64,000 nt of DNA from contig NZ_JAMOHM010000002.1 of assembly GCF_024448335.1 (NCBI RefSeq), positions 62,001-126,000 of the forward strand, read 5' to 3'. A model generated the notes under the pieces. That model was not told the origin of the DNA, did not search any database, and worked only from the letters and a program-made list of their open reading frames with translations. Source of the DNA: Stutzerimonas frequens. GTDB taxonomy: Bacteria > Pseudomonadota > Gammaproteobacteria > Pseudomonadales > Pseudomonadaceae. Position numbers and translations under genes: made by a program. Positions 16,599-28,525 of this stretch are shown piece by piece (position 1 is the first letter of the stretch; every line of letters starts with the position of its first letter).

Positions 16599-18788
16599 AT
16601 GTTCCGCCTGCTCTCTGCCCTGCTATTGCTCGTCGCCCTGCCACTTGCCGCAGCCGAGCCGGCCCAGCCGAAGGTTGGCCTGGTTCTGTCCGGCGGCGCG
16701 GCGCGCGGCCTCGCCCACGTCGGCGTACTCAAGGCGCTGGAGGAGCAAGGCGTGCGTGTCGATGCGATCGCCGGCACCAGCATGGGCGCTGTAGTCGGTG
16801 GGCTGTACGCGGCCGGCTACAGCGTGGCCGAGCTGGAGCGCCTGGCCCTGACCCTCGACTGGCAACAGGTGCTGTCCGACGATCCGCCACGCCAGGACAT
16901 CCCTTACCGCCGCAAGCAGGATGATCGCGACTTTCTGATCAAACAGAAGCTCAGCTTTCGCGACGACGGTAGCCTCGGCCTGCCGCTGGGCGTGATCCAG
17001 GGCCAGAATCTCGCCCTGCTGCTCGAGCGCCTGCTGGTCCTCCATGCCAGCGATACCCGCAACTTCGACCAGCTGCCGATACCGTTCCGCGCCGTGGCCA
17101 CCGACATTGCCAACGATGAGAAGGTGGTCTTCCGCAGCGGCCACCTGCCGCAGGTCATTCGCGCCAGCATGTCGATCCCGGCGGTGTTCGCACCGGTGGA
17201 AATCGAAGACCGGCTGCTGGTCGACGGCGGCATGGTAGACAACATCCCAATGGACGTGGCGCGCGACATGGGCGTCGATCGGCTCATCGTGGTCGACATC
17301 GGTACGCCGCTCAAGCCGCGCAAGGAACTGCTGACCGTGGTCGATGTACTGAACCAGACCACGACGATGATGACGCGGCGCAACTCCGAGGCGCAGCTGG
17401 CGACGCTGCAGCCTCAGGACCTGCTCATCCAACCCCCACTGGCGGCTTATGGCTCGACCGACTTCGACCGCGCCGAGCAGCTGGTCGATGCCGGTTACCG
17501 CGCCACGCTCGCCCTCGAGGGGCGCCTGGCCGAGCTGCGTACCACAACCGGCGGCAACCCCGCGCTCAGCCTGGCACGCTCAAGCGACCCGCGCACACCC
17601 GTGATCACCGCGATCCGGGTGGACAACGATTCCAAGGTGGGCGACGCAGTTATCCGCCGGCACATCCGCCAGCGGCTGGGCGAGCCGCTCGATCTGGAAG
17701 ACCTGCAGAAGGATATGGGCACGCTCTACGGACTGGATTACTTCGAGCGGGTCGAATACCGCGTCCAGCGCGGCAAGCTGGGCAATACGCTGGTCATCAG
17801 TGCGCGCGAGAAGCGCAGCGGCACCGATTACTTGCGCCTGGGACTCAGCCTGTCCGACGACTTCCAGGGCGACAGCGTATTCAACCTGGGCGCCAGCTAC
17901 CGGAAGAACGGCATCAACCAACTGGGTGCCGAATGGCTCACGCGCTTGCAGCTGGGCGACCGTCAGGAGCTATACAGCGAGTTCTACCAGCCGTTGGATG
18001 CAGGCTCACGCTGGTTCGTCGCGCCGAATCTGTTCATCGAAGCGCAGAACATCGAGGCCATTCTCGACAACGATCCGATCGCCGAATATCGCCTGCAGCG
18101 CTACGGCTACGGTATGAATCTGGGTCGCCAGATTGCCAACAATGGCGAGATCCGCTTCGGTATCGGCCAGGCCTGGGGCGAGGCAGACGTTCGGATCGGT
18201 GAGCGCGACCTGCCGGACTTCAGCTTCACCGAAGGCTACTACGAGCTGCAGTACTCGTTCGACACGCTGGACGATGTCGATTTTCCGCGCGAAGGCGAAG
18301 ACATTCGCCTGACCCTGCGCCAGTACGACCCCAGCCTGAGCTCGGATCAGCGCTACCGGCAATGGCAGCTCAAGCTGGACAAGGCGCTTAGCCAGGATGC
18401 CAATACCTGGGTGCTCGGCGGGCGCTACGGTCGCACACTGGACGATGCCGAGGTCGTGACGTCGAGTTTTCTCCTCGGCGGAGCGCGGCAGTTATCAGGC
18501 TTCCGTCAGGACGCGCTGGCCGGGCAGAACATCAGCCTGGGGCGGGTGGTTTACTACCGTCGCATGACGCAACGCAGCTTCCTGCCGCTGGATTTCCCGG
18601 TGTATCTGGGAGCATCACTGGAGCGCGGGCGTGCCTGGAACAACGGCAACGACTTCGACAGTGGCTACATCAACGCAGCCAGCGTATTCCTTGGCTACGA
18701 CACGCCGCTGGGCCCGTTGAACTTCGGCTACGGCGTCAATGACGAGGACGAGCAGGCGCTCTACATGAACCTGGGACGCAGCTTCTAG
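16599..18788 (+). CDS. plpD: PlpD-type patatin-like phospholipase autotransporter (type Vd)
   Basis: 729 residues, essentially the length of P. aeruginosa PlpD (728). A signal peptide ending near AAAE20 leads into a patatin lipase domain with oxyanion loop SGGAARGLAHVG (31-42), nucleophile Ser61 in GTSMG and catalytic Asp209 in VDGGMVDNIP. A POTRA-like domain follows (VITAIRVDNDSKVGDAVIRR near 335), then a C-terminal barrel of the Omp85/bacterial surface antigen type ending in the aromatic LYMNLGRSF. In type Vd systems the barrel exports the lipase domain. No strong Shine-Dalgarno precedes the ATG. Confidence 0.9.
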   Translation: MFRLLSALLLLVALPLAAAEPAQPKVGLVLSGGAARGLAHVGVLKALEEQGVRVDAIAGTSMGAVVGGLYAAGYSVAELERLALTLDWQQVLSDDPPRQDIPYRRKQDDRDFLIKQKLSFRDDGSLGLPLGVIQGQNLALLLERLLVLHASDTRNFDQLPIPFRAVATDIANDEKVVFRSGHLPQVIRASMSIPAVFAPVEIEDRLLVDGGMVDNIPMDVARDMGVDRLIVVDIGTPLKPRKELLTVVDVLNQTTTMMTRRNSEAQLATLQPQDLLIQPPLAAYGSTDFDRAEQLVDAGYRATLALEGRLAELRTTTGGNPALSLARSSDPRTPVITAIRVDNDSKVGDAVIRRHIRQRLGEPLDLEDLQKDMGTLYGLDYFERVEYRVQRGKLGNTLVISAREKRSGTDYLRLGLSLSDDFQGDSVFNLGASYRKNGINQLGAEWLTRLQLGDRQELYSEFYQPLDAGSRWFVAPNLFIEAQNIEAILDNDPIAEYRLQRYGYGMNLGRQIANNGEIRFGIGQAWGEADVRIGERDLPDFSFTEGYYELQYSFDTLDDVDFPREGEDIRLTLRQYDPSLSSDQRYRQWQLKLDKALSQDANTWVLGGRYGRTLDDAEVVTSSFLLGGARQLSGFRQDALAGQNISLGRVVYYRRMTQRSFLPLDFPVYLGASLERGRAWNNGNDFDSGYINAASVFLGYDTPLGPLNFGYGVNDEDEQALYMNLGRSF

Positions 18789-19216
18789 CGCTTGTCCAGA
18801 TTGGCGAGAATTCGCGCATGCACCTGCTGGCACTTGCGCAGATCCTCCTCGTCGATGCCGGCAAATGCTTCCTGGCGGACCTGGGTGGAAATCGCCTCGA
18901 TTTTCTCGATCAGCGGCAGTGCCGGTGCGCCCAGCGATATTCGTTTGGCACGCCGATCTTCCGCCGAAGCCTTGCGGTGCACGAGCCCCTGCGCTTCGAG
19001 GCTATCGAGCAGACGCGCCAGCGTTGGGCCTTCCACCGCCACGCTCTGCGCCAGCTCGCGCTGAGTAGGTTCGTGATCGAAACGAGCAAGGTGCAGCAGC
19101 ACCAGCCAACGTGCCTGTGACAGCCCCAGATCGGCCAGGCGGCGGTCCAGTTCCGCGCGCCAGCCACGCGAGAGTTGTGCCAGTTGCATGGCGAAGCGAT
19201 GTTGCTCGGCGTACAT
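18785..19216 (-). CDS. MarR/SlyA family transcriptional regulator
   Basis: 143 residues with a central winged helix: LSQARWLVLLHLARF, recognition region TQRELAQSVAVEGPTLARLL, and the wing VHRKASAEDRRAKRISLG with the DRRAKR signature of MarR proteins. Flanking helices form the dimer interface. The ATG at 19216 is chosen because AGGAA lies nine bases upstream; a TTG six codons earlier would overlap that site. SlyA-like members respond to phenolic ligands or oxidants, but no target gene is adjacent. Its stop codon overlaps the plpD stop in a shared CTAG. Confidence 0.9.
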   Translation of the reverse strand: MYAEQHRFAMQLAQLSRGWRAELDRRLADLGLSQARWLVLLHLARFDHEPTQRELAQSVAVEGPTLARLLDSLEAQGLVHRKASAEDRRAKRISLGAPALPLIEKIEAISTQVRQEAFAGIDEEDLRKCQQVHARILANLDKR

Positions 19217-19236
19217 GTACGACTTTTCCTGCAAAA

Positions 19237-19256
19237 ACTAATTATTAGTGAGCTAA
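19237..19256. promoter_or_regulatory. Putative MarR autoregulatory operator
   Basis: Two overlapping palindromes lie 21 bases upstream of the MarR-family start: ACTAATTATTAGT (19237-19249, perfect 6+1+6) and TTAG-TGAG-CTAA (19245-19256). They are A/T-rich, of the size bound by MarR dimers, and overlap the region where the promoter -10 should be. Autorepression is inferred. Confidence 0.5.
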
Positions 19257-19397
19257 TCACAGCTCTGAAATGCAGGCAAGACGACCTTTTGCCGTTGATA
19301 GCCCGACAGAAGTCGAAATGAAGGCACTACGCGCCCAGATATAGCCGTGCAATGCCCTCAGCGCTGCGCCTTGCGGCGTTGAATGCGATGCACCCGG

Positions 19398-21521
<2,124 letters not shown>

Positions 21522-21695
21522 GCCGGTCTCCGAAACAAGGCGCGCAGTATACGCCAGCGGGACCGCGAGTTCAGGACCGCGGCCCGCTAACGGACGAGTC
21601 GCCCCTGCCCAGGCGGCGCTCCGCAGGCTTGAGTAGCCTGCGCCCCGCGCCTCGTCTAGAATCCGGGTTGTCTTCCCACCCCAAGGTAGTTCCCG

Positions 21696-22283
21696 ATGTC
21701 ATTCGCCGAGCAACTCGCCCGCCTGCAAGTCTTCCTGGATGCAGATGACCTGCACGAGGAAGCACTGGATTACATCGCCGCCCATGGCTACCTGACGGCT
21801 CTGTGCATCTGTTCCGAACAGGTGCCCGAGCGCGAATGGATCGATGCGCTGTTCTCCGAGCCCCCCAAGTACAAGGATGACACCGAGCGCGAGGCCATCG
21901 AGGCCACGCTTGTCCAGCTCAAGGCCCATATCGCTCGTCAGCTGGCTAGCGACGAGGACATGGAACTGCCCTGCGAGCTTGACCTGGGTGAGGAGCCCGA
22001 CGAATCCGACTTGCGAGGCTGGTGCATCGGCTTCATGGAAGGCGTATTCATGCGCGAGGCGGTCTGGTTCGAAGACGCCGAGGAAGAAGTCAGCGAGCTG
22101 CTGCTACCGATCATGGTGGGTTCGGGCCTGTTCGATGAACAGCCGGAGTTCGCCGATATCGCCGACAACCCCGATCTGGTCGACGAAATGGTCGCGCAGA
22201 TTCCGGAACTGCTGACGGCGCTGTACCTCATCTGCCATGCGCCTGAGGAAAAACCGGCCCTGCTCAAGCCGCGTCGCCACTGA
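21696..22283 (+). CDS. YecA/YgfB (UPF0149) family protein
   Basis: 195 residues of the UPF0149 family. Typical features are an N-terminal helical segment ([20 protein letters not shown]), the strongly acidic middle ([20 protein letters not shown]), and the conserved [14 protein letters not shown] motif near residue 105. The long YecA form often ends in a zinc-binding SEC-C domain, but here the C-terminus ([11 protein letters not shown]) lacks those cysteines. Function is unknown. A GC-rich inverted repeat (CGGTGCC and GGCACCG) just after the stop may end transcription but has no T run. Confidence 0.85.
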   Translation: MSFAEQLARLQVFLDADDLHEEALDYIAAHGYLTALCICSEQVPEREWIDALFSEPPKYKDDTEREAIEATLVQLKAHIARQLASDEDMELPCELDLGEEPDESDLRGWCIGFMEGVFMREAVWFEDAEEEVSELLLPIMVGSGLFDEQPEFADIADNPDLVDEMVAQIPELLTALYLICHAPEEKPALLKPRRH

Positions 22284-22498
22284 CCCCGACGACCTCAACA
22301 AAGCGCAGATCGAGTTCAGCCGGCGCGGTGCCACCGCGCGCGGCACCGGCCCGCGGCAGCGGGCTTACCAGAGGAGGCTCGTTCAGCATGTCCGTGCATT
22401 CTGATTGCCCGCCGCGGCATGGCAGAAACCGATCGAGCAACGGCTGCCATATCCAGAGACTTCACAGCGGACCGGCAAACGGCGAGAGGTAGCCCGGC

Positions 22499-22918
22499 AT
22501 GAGCCACCGCGACGTTCGCCAGCATCGTAACCCCCTTATCCGCTCGCTTCTGCTGGCGGCGGGCTGGCTCGCCGTCGCCCTTGGGGTCATCGGCATCTTC
22601 CTGCCGGTGCTTCCCACCACCCCGTTCCTGTTGCTGGCCGCTGCCTGCTTCGTGCGCAGCTCGCAACGTTTCTACGACTGGCTGGTTGGTCACCCGCGCC
22701 TGGGCCCATGGTTTCGCGACTATCTGGAAGGACACGGCATACCGCTCAAGGGCAAGGTCTACACCATAGCGACCATGTGGCTCAGCATTGGCGTGTCCTG
22801 CTGGCTGGTCCCGTTGTTCTGGGCCCGCGTGGGCATGTTGCTCAGCGCCACCCTGGTGACCCTCTACATCCTCCGGCAGAAGACCCTGTCGATCGCCAAG
22901 CAACCTGAAGCCAGATAG
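22499..22918 (+). CDS. YbaN/DUF454 family inner-membrane protein
   Basis: 139 residues with three predicted membrane helices. The family hallmark LGVIGIFLPVLPTTPFLLLAAACFVRSS lies at residues about 28-55 and is followed by WLVGHPRLGPWFRDY and the GIPLKGKVYTI segment that precedes the last two helices. YbaN-like proteins are widespread but have no proven role; they often sit beside iron or stress genes. The 215 bases between yecA and this gene hold no convincing gene. Confidence 0.87.
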   Translation: MSHRDVRQHRNPLIRSLLLAAGWLAVALGVIGIFLPVLPTTPFLLLAAACFVRSSQRFYDWLVGHPRLGPWFRDYLEGHGIPLKGKVYTIATMWLSIGVSCWLVPLFWARVGMLLSATLVTLYILRQKTLSIAKQPEAR

Positions 22919-22955
22919 CACCAGCTTCCGCAGCCTGCCGAATAGGACCAGGTCG

Positions 22956-23540
22956 CTATCGACTGCCGTGGTTGCGCTGGAAGACCTCCGAGCCCATCGC
23001 GCTGATCTGACCTTCGATCAATGCCTCGAACGGGCGTAACAGCTCGTCGTAACGTCGCGGGCTTTCGAGAATATCGAGCGCCGCTACGATCGCCTCGATG
23101 GTCGACAACGCGCCGGGCATCGGCGCTTTGCGCAAGCGATAGCGCGACGTCAGCCCCGCTGGTAGCTCAACCCGCGGCAGCGCCGCGAGCCACGGATTGA
23201 CGTGCAGCAGCTTGCGCGCCTTTCGCCAGGTGCCATCCGGCACGATCAGCCGTAGCGAGCTCCCTGCATCGGCGAGGCTGCTCACCGGCAAGGCGCCCTC
23301 CCCGGGAAATAGCAGGTAACTCGGCCGATCGGCATCGACATCCTCTTCGAAGCGCTCGGCGATCTTCAATTGCGCATTGCGAAGCCCGAGCGCCGCCAGC
23401 CGCGCAGTATTCAGCGCATGCCCCGCCTCGCTGGGGTGCTGCAGGATGAGCAACCGGGTACGGCTGTCCAACGCCGGGATCAATTCGCACAGGCAATGGG
23501 CTAACGGGCGCTGACAGCGCGAACAACATGGACGGGACAT
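22956..23540 (-). CDS. tapT: tRNA-uridine aminocarboxypropyltransferase (DTW domain)
   Basis: 194 residues of the DTW family (E. coli TapT/YfiP), which transfers a 3-amino-3-carboxypropyl group from S-adenosylmethionine to uridine 47 of tRNAs. The N-terminal zinc-binding cysteines are CCSRCQRPLAHCLC at residues 5-18. The name-giving motif is visible as VPDGTWRKARKLL, followed by RVELPAGLTSRYRLRKAP and the STIEAIVAAL helix. The start ATG at 23540 places the cysteine cluster at the N-terminus as in homologues. It converges on ybaN and diverges from the transferase gene to the right. Confidence 0.88.
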   Translation of the reverse strand: MSRPCCSRCQRPLAHCLCELIPALDSRTRLLILQHPSEAGHALNTARLAALGLRNAQLKIAERFEEDVDADRPSYLLFPGEGALPVSSLADAGSSLRLIVPDGTWRKARKLLHVNPWLAALPRVELPAGLTSRYRLRKAPMPGALSTIEAIVAALDILESPRRYDELLRPFEALIEGQISAMGSEVFQRNHGSR

Positions 23541-23626
23541 GATTCACCTCGGCCGCGGAGTCTGCCATACCGAGCAGCGCTCTGCAGAGCGGCTATGCTT
23601 GGGCCGACCCACCAAGAGGAGCCGGC

Positions 23627-24295
23627 ATGATCACCGTCCATCACTTGAACCACTCACGCTCGCATCGCGTGCTCTGGCTGCTGGAAGAACTGGAACTGCT
23701 CTACGAACTCAAGCGCTACCCACGTGACCCGAAGACGATGCTCGCGCCTGCTGAACTGAGAGCGATTCATCCGCTTGGAAAATCCCCGGTCATCACCGAC
23801 GACGACCTAACGCTGGCCGAGTCGGGGGCCATCTTGGAGTATCTGCTGGAGCGCTACGGCAACGGACGTTTGAGGCCGCACGATGCGGCAGACCATCGTC
23901 GGTTTCGCTACTGGATGCATTACGCGGAAGGTTCGGCGATGCCGCCTTTGTTGCTGAAACTGGTTTTCGACCGAGTCGCCGACGGCCCTATGCCGTTCTT
24001 CGTCAGGCCGGTGGCGCGGGCCATTGCCAAGGGCGCCCAGCGCGCCTTCATCGGGCCGCAACTGAAGACTCATCTCGATTACATGGAGTCGGAACTCGCC
24101 CGCTCGGCCTGGTTCGCTGGCGAGAGCTTCAGCGCAGCGGATATTCAGATGAGCTTTCCGATCGAGGCGGTGCGCGCCAGAGGCGGCCTGGACGATAGCC
24201 GCCCACGCCTGATGGACTTCCTGCATCGCATAAAGCAGCGGCCCGCTTATCAACGAGCCGTGGAGCGCGGAGGTCCCGCGCTGCCGAACGCCTAG
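23627..24295 (+). CDS. Glutathione S-transferase family protein
   Basis: 222 residues. The N-terminal thioredoxin-like domain has the Ser-containing glutathione site NHSRSHRVLWLLEEL, the cis-Pro segment LGKSPVITDDDLTLAESGAI, and ESGAIL that contacts the glutamyl part. The all-helical C-terminal domain includes the N-capping box segment SFSAADIQMSFPIEA. The arrangement resembles bacterial beta or eukaryotic-like GSTs of the YfcG/GstB area; the electrophilic substrate is unknown. AAGAGGAG lies just before the ATG. Confidence 0.9.
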   Translation: MITVHHLNHSRSHRVLWLLEELELLYELKRYPRDPKTMLAPAELRAIHPLGKSPVITDDDLTLAESGAILEYLLERYGNGRLRPHDAADHRRFRYWMHYAEGSAMPPLLLKLVFDRVADGPMPFFVRPVARAIAKGAQRAFIGPQLKTHLDYMESELARSAWFAGESFSAADIQMSFPIEAVRARGGLDDSRPRLMDFLHRIKQRPAYQRAVERGGPALPNA

Positions 24296-24304
24296 AGCCC
24301 GGCC

Positions 24305-24430
24305 TCAACGAGACTGGCGACGCTCCTGCTCGCGACGGGCGCGTACCGGAATAGGCTGCATGCGCGGCGGCTGGATCAGCCCAAGCGTGACCGCCAACTT
24401 CCAGAACGTTTCATAGAGCCTTGCTTTCAT
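24305..24430 (-). CDS. Conserved-looking small protein, 41 residues
   Basis: A 41-codon gene. ATG at 24430 is preceded by an excellent AGGAGG eight bases upstream. The protein starts MKARLYETFWKLAVTLGLIQ, then PPRMQPIPVR, and ends in a basic RAREQERRQSR-like tail (exact tail RARREQERRQSR). The first half could form an amphipathic helix and the second is Pro/Arg-rich. I recognise no domain; the strong ribosome binding site and protein-like composition support it as real. It ends ten bases after the convergent GST stop. A role in the membrane or in nucleic-acid binding is only conjecture. Confidence 0.65.
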   Translation of the reverse strand: MKARLYETFWKLAVTLGLIQPPRMQPIPVRARREQERRQSR

Positions 24431-24638
24431 GGTCACACCCTCCTGCGAGATAACGGGTTACATCGGAGCCATGCAGGCTTCGTCACCAGCATAATTCAAC
24501 TTCCACACAAGCGCTCGTGCATGTCGCCAGCGGCAGCCCCGGAGCCGTCAGCGCTTTGTTACGGCGCTTTACAACTGCGACCCAACCCGGCAGGAGGCGT
24601 TCAGGATTCGCCGACGGCCGGGACGGCCGCGCAGCCAA

Positions 24639-26360
24639 TCAGTTGCGGTCCGCCTTGCGCCGATAGGGAAACACGTCGATGACCTTCCCATCACGGATCG
24701 CATCCTGCAGACCTTTCCAGTAATCCGCGTCGTAGAGTTCACCGTGCAGGCTGGCGAAGAGCCGTCGCTGCCCATGATCGGCGAACAAAAAGCGCGGAAA
24801 CTCCTCCGGGAAGACATCGTTCGGCCCTACCGAGTACCAGGGCTCGGACGCCATCTCGTCTTCGGGGTAACGCGGCGGCGGGATGTGGCGGAAATTCACC
24901 TCAGTAAGAAAGCTGATCTCATCGTAGTCGTAGAACACCACCCGGCCATGGCGCGTGACGCCGAAGTTCTTCAGCAGCATGTCCCCAGGAAAGATATTGG
25001 CCGCCGCCAGTTGCTTGATGGCCAGGCCGTAATCTTCCAGCACCTCGCGCACCTGCTGCTCGCTGGCGTGCTCCAGATAGATGTTCAAGGGCGTCATGCG
25101 CCGCTCGGTCCAGCAATGGCGCACCAGCACCGTATCGCCCTGCACCTCGACCGTCGACGGCGCGACCTCCAGTAGTTCGGCCAGGCATTCGGGCTCGAAC
25201 TTCGACTTGGGAAAGCGGAAGTCGGCGAACTCCTGGGTATCGGCCATGCGCCCTACCCGATCGACGCTCTTGACCAGGCGATACTTCTCGATGACGTTGG
25301 CTCGATTGACGCTCTTGACCGGTGAGAAGCGGTCCTTGATCAACTTGAACACCGTGTTGAAGCCCGGCAGGGTGAACACCGTCATCACCATGCCACGCAC
25401 ACCGGGCGCCATGACGAAGCGGTCATCGGTGTTGGCCAGATGGTCGATCAGCGCGCGGTAGAACTCGGACTTGCCGTGCTTGTAGAAGCCGATCGAGGTA
25501 TAGAGTTCGGCGATGTGCTTGCCCGGCAGGATGCGTTTGAGAAAACCAACGAACTCGGCAGGAATCGGCACTTCGACCATGAAATAGGAGCGAGTGAAGG
25601 AGAAGATGATCGACACCTCCGCCTCGTCGGTTATCAGGGCGTCGGCGACGATTCCATCGTCCTCGCGGTGCAGCAGCGGTATCACCAGCGGCCATTGTTC
25701 GTCGCGCGTGAAGATCCGTCCGAGCAGGTATGCGCCCTTGTTGCGATAGAGGACCGAGACGAACAGCTCGACCATCAACTCGGGATCCTTGCACACCCAG
25801 TCGGGCAGGGTTTCCTGCAACTGCGTCTGCAGCCGCCGCAGATCGCCCGACAGATCGCAGTAAGGTACCGAAAACGCATAGTCGCGCAGGATCTGCTCCA
25901 GCATGCCCGCCAGATCACCATTGGGTTGGTAGGTGCGGGTTTGTGCCATGCGCTCATGGGCACGCACCGCCGGCCGGGTGGTCTGGATGAACATGGTGCG
26001 GTCGCTGATGCAGTCGTGGCTGAACAAGCCGCAGAAGATCGAGTTGTACCAGGTCTCCGACAGCTCATCGTCGAAGCGCGGATTGATCAGATCGATGTAG
26101 GCGCTCTTGATCTGCGGCCAGGCCTCGACCTCTAGCAAATCGGCATGATCGAAACTGTCCAGCAAGCGGCGCCGGGTTTCGCCGACCTTTTCTTCGTAGA
26201 GATTGATCCGCGCCGCCGAAGCGCGCTGCGCCTCCTGCCACTGGGCCTGCTCGAAGCGTGCCCGCGCACCCTCGGTAATCAGACGGAACTGCTCACGGTA
26301 GTCGTCGAAGCCGAGAAGGATCTGCCGCGCTATATCCACGGCCAGTTCATGCTGCACCAT
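24639..26360 (-). CDS. aceK: Isocitrate dehydrogenase kinase/phosphatase
   Basis: 573 residues, close to E. coli AceK (578). AceK switches isocitrate dehydrogenase off by phosphorylation and on again by dephosphorylation, directing carbon between the TCA cycle and glyoxylate bypass. The C-terminal kinase-like domain shows the glycine-poor ATP site ([20 protein letters not shown]), catalytic segment [16 protein letters not shown] and metal motif [13 protein letters not shown]. The N-terminal regulatory domain includes [17 protein letters not shown]. It stands alone here rather than in an aceBAK operon, as is usual in pseudomonads. Confidence 0.95.
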   Translation of the reverse strand: MVQHELAVDIARQILLGFDDYREQFRLITEGARARFEQAQWQEAQRASAARINLYEEKVGETRRRLLDSFDHADLLEVEAWPQIKSAYIDLINPRFDDELSETWYNSIFCGLFSHDCISDRTMFIQTTRPAVRAHERMAQTRTYQPNGDLAGMLEQILRDYAFSVPYCDLSGDLRRLQTQLQETLPDWVCKDPELMVELFVSVLYRNKGAYLLGRIFTRDEQWPLVIPLLHREDDGIVADALITDEAEVSIIFSFTRSYFMVEVPIPAEFVGFLKRILPGKHIAELYTSIGFYKHGKSEFYRALIDHLANTDDRFVMAPGVRGMVMTVFTLPGFNTVFKLIKDRFSPVKSVNRANVIEKYRLVKSVDRVGRMADTQEFADFRFPKSKFEPECLAELLEVAPSTVEVQGDTVLVRHCWTERRMTPLNIYLEHASEQQVREVLEDYGLAIKQLAAANIFPGDMLLKNFGVTRHGRVVFYDYDEISFLTEVNFRHIPPPRYPEDEMASEPWYSVGPNDVFPEEFPRFLFADHGQRRLFASLHGELYDADYWKGLQDAIRDGKVIDVFPYRRKADRN

Positions 26361-26484
26361 GCTGCCCTCGCTGCAGGGTCTGGAAGTCCGCCGAGCTTAG
26401 CAGCCCGCGGTTTGAAAGTCGGTTTCGGATTGCCAGTTGCGCCAAGGGCGACAACACTTGCCGCTCCATCGATGGAGCCCCGTC

Positions 26485-27402
26485 ATGCGCCCGCTCGATC
26501 TGCTTCGACTGCTCGCCCTTGCTGCCATCTGGGGCGCGAGCTTCCTCTTTCTGCGCATCATCGCGCCGGTACTTGGCACCTTTCCCACGGCGTTTTTCCG
26601 TGTGTTGCTGGGCACCGCCGGCCTGCTGGTGATTCTTGTGTTGATGCGCACCCGCTGGGACTTCCGAGGTAAGTTCGGCCTATGCCTGGTGCTTGGCATG
26701 ATCAATTCGGGACTGCCGTTCGCCCTGTATTCGGTAGCGGCCCAACTGGTGCCGGCGGGCTATTCGGCCATCTTCAATGCGACGACGCCGATGATGGGGG
26801 TACTGATCGGCGCGCTGTTCTTCGCCGAGGAGCTGGCTCTGGCGAAGATCGTCGGAGTGCTCAGCGGGCTCGGCGGCGTCGCGCTGTTGATGCGCATTGG
26901 TCCGGTGCCACTGGATGCCGATCTGCTACTCGGCGCGCTGGCCTGCCTGGGTGCTACGGCCTGTTATGGCCTGGGTGGATTTCTTACCCGCCGCTGGATC
27001 AATCAGCGGGGCGATGGACTGAACAGCGAGATGGTGGCCTTTGCCAGCCAGGCCGGCGCCATGCTGTGTCTGCTGCCCCTGTTCGGCCTCTCGCTGCTGC
27101 AGGCACCGCCGCGCAGCTGGGGCGATCAGACCGTATGGCTCAGCCTGCTGGGGCTCGGGCTGGTCTGCACGGCCTTCGCCTACATCCTGTATTTCCGCCT
27201 GCTGGCGGACATCGGCCCGGTGAGAACCCTGACCGTGACGTTCCTGATCCCGCCATTCGGCGTGCTGTGGGGCGTGCTGTTGCTCGATGAGCCGCTGTCC
27301 TGGGCCTATGTCCAGGGCGGTGCGCTGATCGCGCTGGCCTTGTGGCTGATTCTGCGTCCGGGAACGCCGCTCCAGCCACGAACCGATCTGCGCCGCGGCT
27401 GA
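26485..27402 (+). CDS. EamA/DMT family transporter
   Basis: 305 residues, about ten membrane helices in two EamA repeats. The first repeat begins LLRLLALAAIWGASFLFLRI and ends near SAIFNATTPMMGVLIGALFF; the second begins LLLGALACLGATACYGLGGF and ends VTFLIPPFGVLWGVLLLDEP, both typical of the RhaT/EamA superfamily. The substrate is unknown. ATG 26485 is chosen because GGAG lies seven bases upstream; the open frame begins 48 bases earlier with non-family residues. It is divergent from aceK and converges on cysK. Confidence 0.88.
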   Translation: MRPLDLLRLLALAAIWGASFLFLRIIAPVLGTFPTAFFRVLLGTAGLLVILVLMRTRWDFRGKFGLCLVLGMINSGLPFALYSVAAQLVPAGYSAIFNATTPMMGVLIGALFFAEELALAKIVGVLSGLGGVALLMRIGPVPLDADLLLGALACLGATACYGLGGFLTRRWINQRGDGLNSEMVAFASQAGAMLCLLPLFGLSLLQAPPRSWGDQTVWLSLLGLGLVCTAFAYILYFRLLADIGPVRTLTVTFLIPPFGVLWGVLLLDEPLSWAYVQGGALIALALWLILRPGTPLQPRTDLRRG

Positions 27403-27426
27403 TCCGGCAGCCGCGACGCAAGCGCC

Positions 27427-28401
27427 TTACTGCACCAGCTCCTGCTCGCTGAACATGTCACTGAACAGCATGCTGGACAGGTAGCGTTCACCCGAGTCGG
27501 GCAGGATCACCACGATGTTCTTGCCTTGCATTTCCGGACGCTCGGCCAGCCGCACCGCCGCGGCCATCGCCGCGCCACAGGAAATACCGCAGAGGATGCC
27601 TTCCTCGCGCATCAGGCGAAGCGCCATCTGCTTGGCCTCTTCGTCATCGACCAGTTCAACGCGATCGACCATCGACAGGTCGAGGTTCTTCGGCACAAAG
27701 CCAGCGCCGATGCCCTGGATCTTGTGCGGACTTGGCTTGACCTCGTCGCCGGCCAGGGTCTGGCTGATCACCGGGGAACTGCTCGGTTCCACGGCAACGC
27801 TGAGGATCTGCTTGCCCTTGGTGTTCTTGATGTAGCGCGACACCCCGGTAATGGTGCCACCAGTACCGACACCGGCGACCAGCACGTCGATGCCGCCATC
27901 GGTGTCATTCCAGATTTCCGGCCCGGTGGTCTTTTCGTGAATTGCCGGGTTGGACGGATTCTCGAACTGCTGCGGCATGTAGTACTGCTCCGGGTTCGAG
28001 GCGGCGATCTCGGCGGCTTTCTCGATAGCGCCCTTCATGCCCTTGGCAGGCTCGGTGAGCACCAGCTCGGCGCCGAGCGCCTTGAGCACCTTGCGCCGTT
28101 CCAGGCTCATCGAGGCCGGCATGGTCAGCATCAGCTTGTAACCGCGTGCCGCGGCGACGAACGCCAGGCCGATCCCGGTGTTTCCGGAGGTGGGCTCGAC
28201 CAGCGTCATGCCGGGCTTGATCCGGCCGCTGTCTTCGGCGTCCCAGATCATGCCGGCGCCGATCCGGCACTTCACCGAATACGCCGGATTGCGCCCTTCG
28301 ATCTTGGCCATGATGCTGACGCCCTTCGGGCCGAGACGGTTGATCATGACCAACGGAGTGTTGCCGATGGAGCGTGCGTTGTCTGCGTATATGCGACTCA
28401 T
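27427..28401 (-). CDS. cysK: Cysteine synthase A (O-acetylserine sulfhydrylase)
   Basis: 324 residues. CysK makes L-cysteine from O-acetylserine and sulfide with pyridoxal phosphate. The PLP lysine is Lys44 in [12 protein letters not shown], the substrate loop TSGNTG is at 71-76, and the phosphate-binding [15 protein letters not shown] lies near residue 180. The C-terminal [12 protein letters not shown] and [14 protein letters not shown] segments match CysK more closely than CysM. The protein is cytoplasmic and in many bacteria forms the cysteine synthase complex with CysE, which is not in the window. It is divergent from an AsmA-like gene. Confidence 0.95.
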   Translation of the reverse strand: MSRIYADNARSIGNTPLVMINRLGPKGVSIMAKIEGRNPAYSVKCRIGAGMIWDAEDSGRIKPGMTLVEPTSGNTGIGLAFVAAARGYKLMLTMPASMSLERRKVLKALGAELVLTEPAKGMKGAIEKAAEIAASNPEQYYMPQQFENPSNPAIHEKTTGPEIWNDTDGGIDVLVAGVGTGGTITGVSRYIKNTKGKQILSVAVEPSSSPVISQTLAGDEVKPSPHKIQGIGAGFVPKNLDLSMVDRVELVDDEEAKQMALRLMREEGILCGISCGAAMAAAVRLAERPEMQGKNIVVILPDSGERYLSSMLFSDMFSEQELVQ

Positions 28402-28525
28402 GGGAATGCCCTGTCCGAGGTGTACCAGACCGATCAGACTATGCGCAGTCCAGGCGACAGTCCAGCCGAACTCAAGGGTGCCGGGCGGGGTCCATCGTCA
28501 ACACCCAGTCATCCTCCGGAATGCC

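Noticed and set aside
22388..22492. 34-codon frame with AGGAGG upstream, ending just before ybaN
   Set aside because: The spacing is long (11 bases), the composition is not protein-like (His, Cys, Arg, Pro scattered), and no family is recognised.
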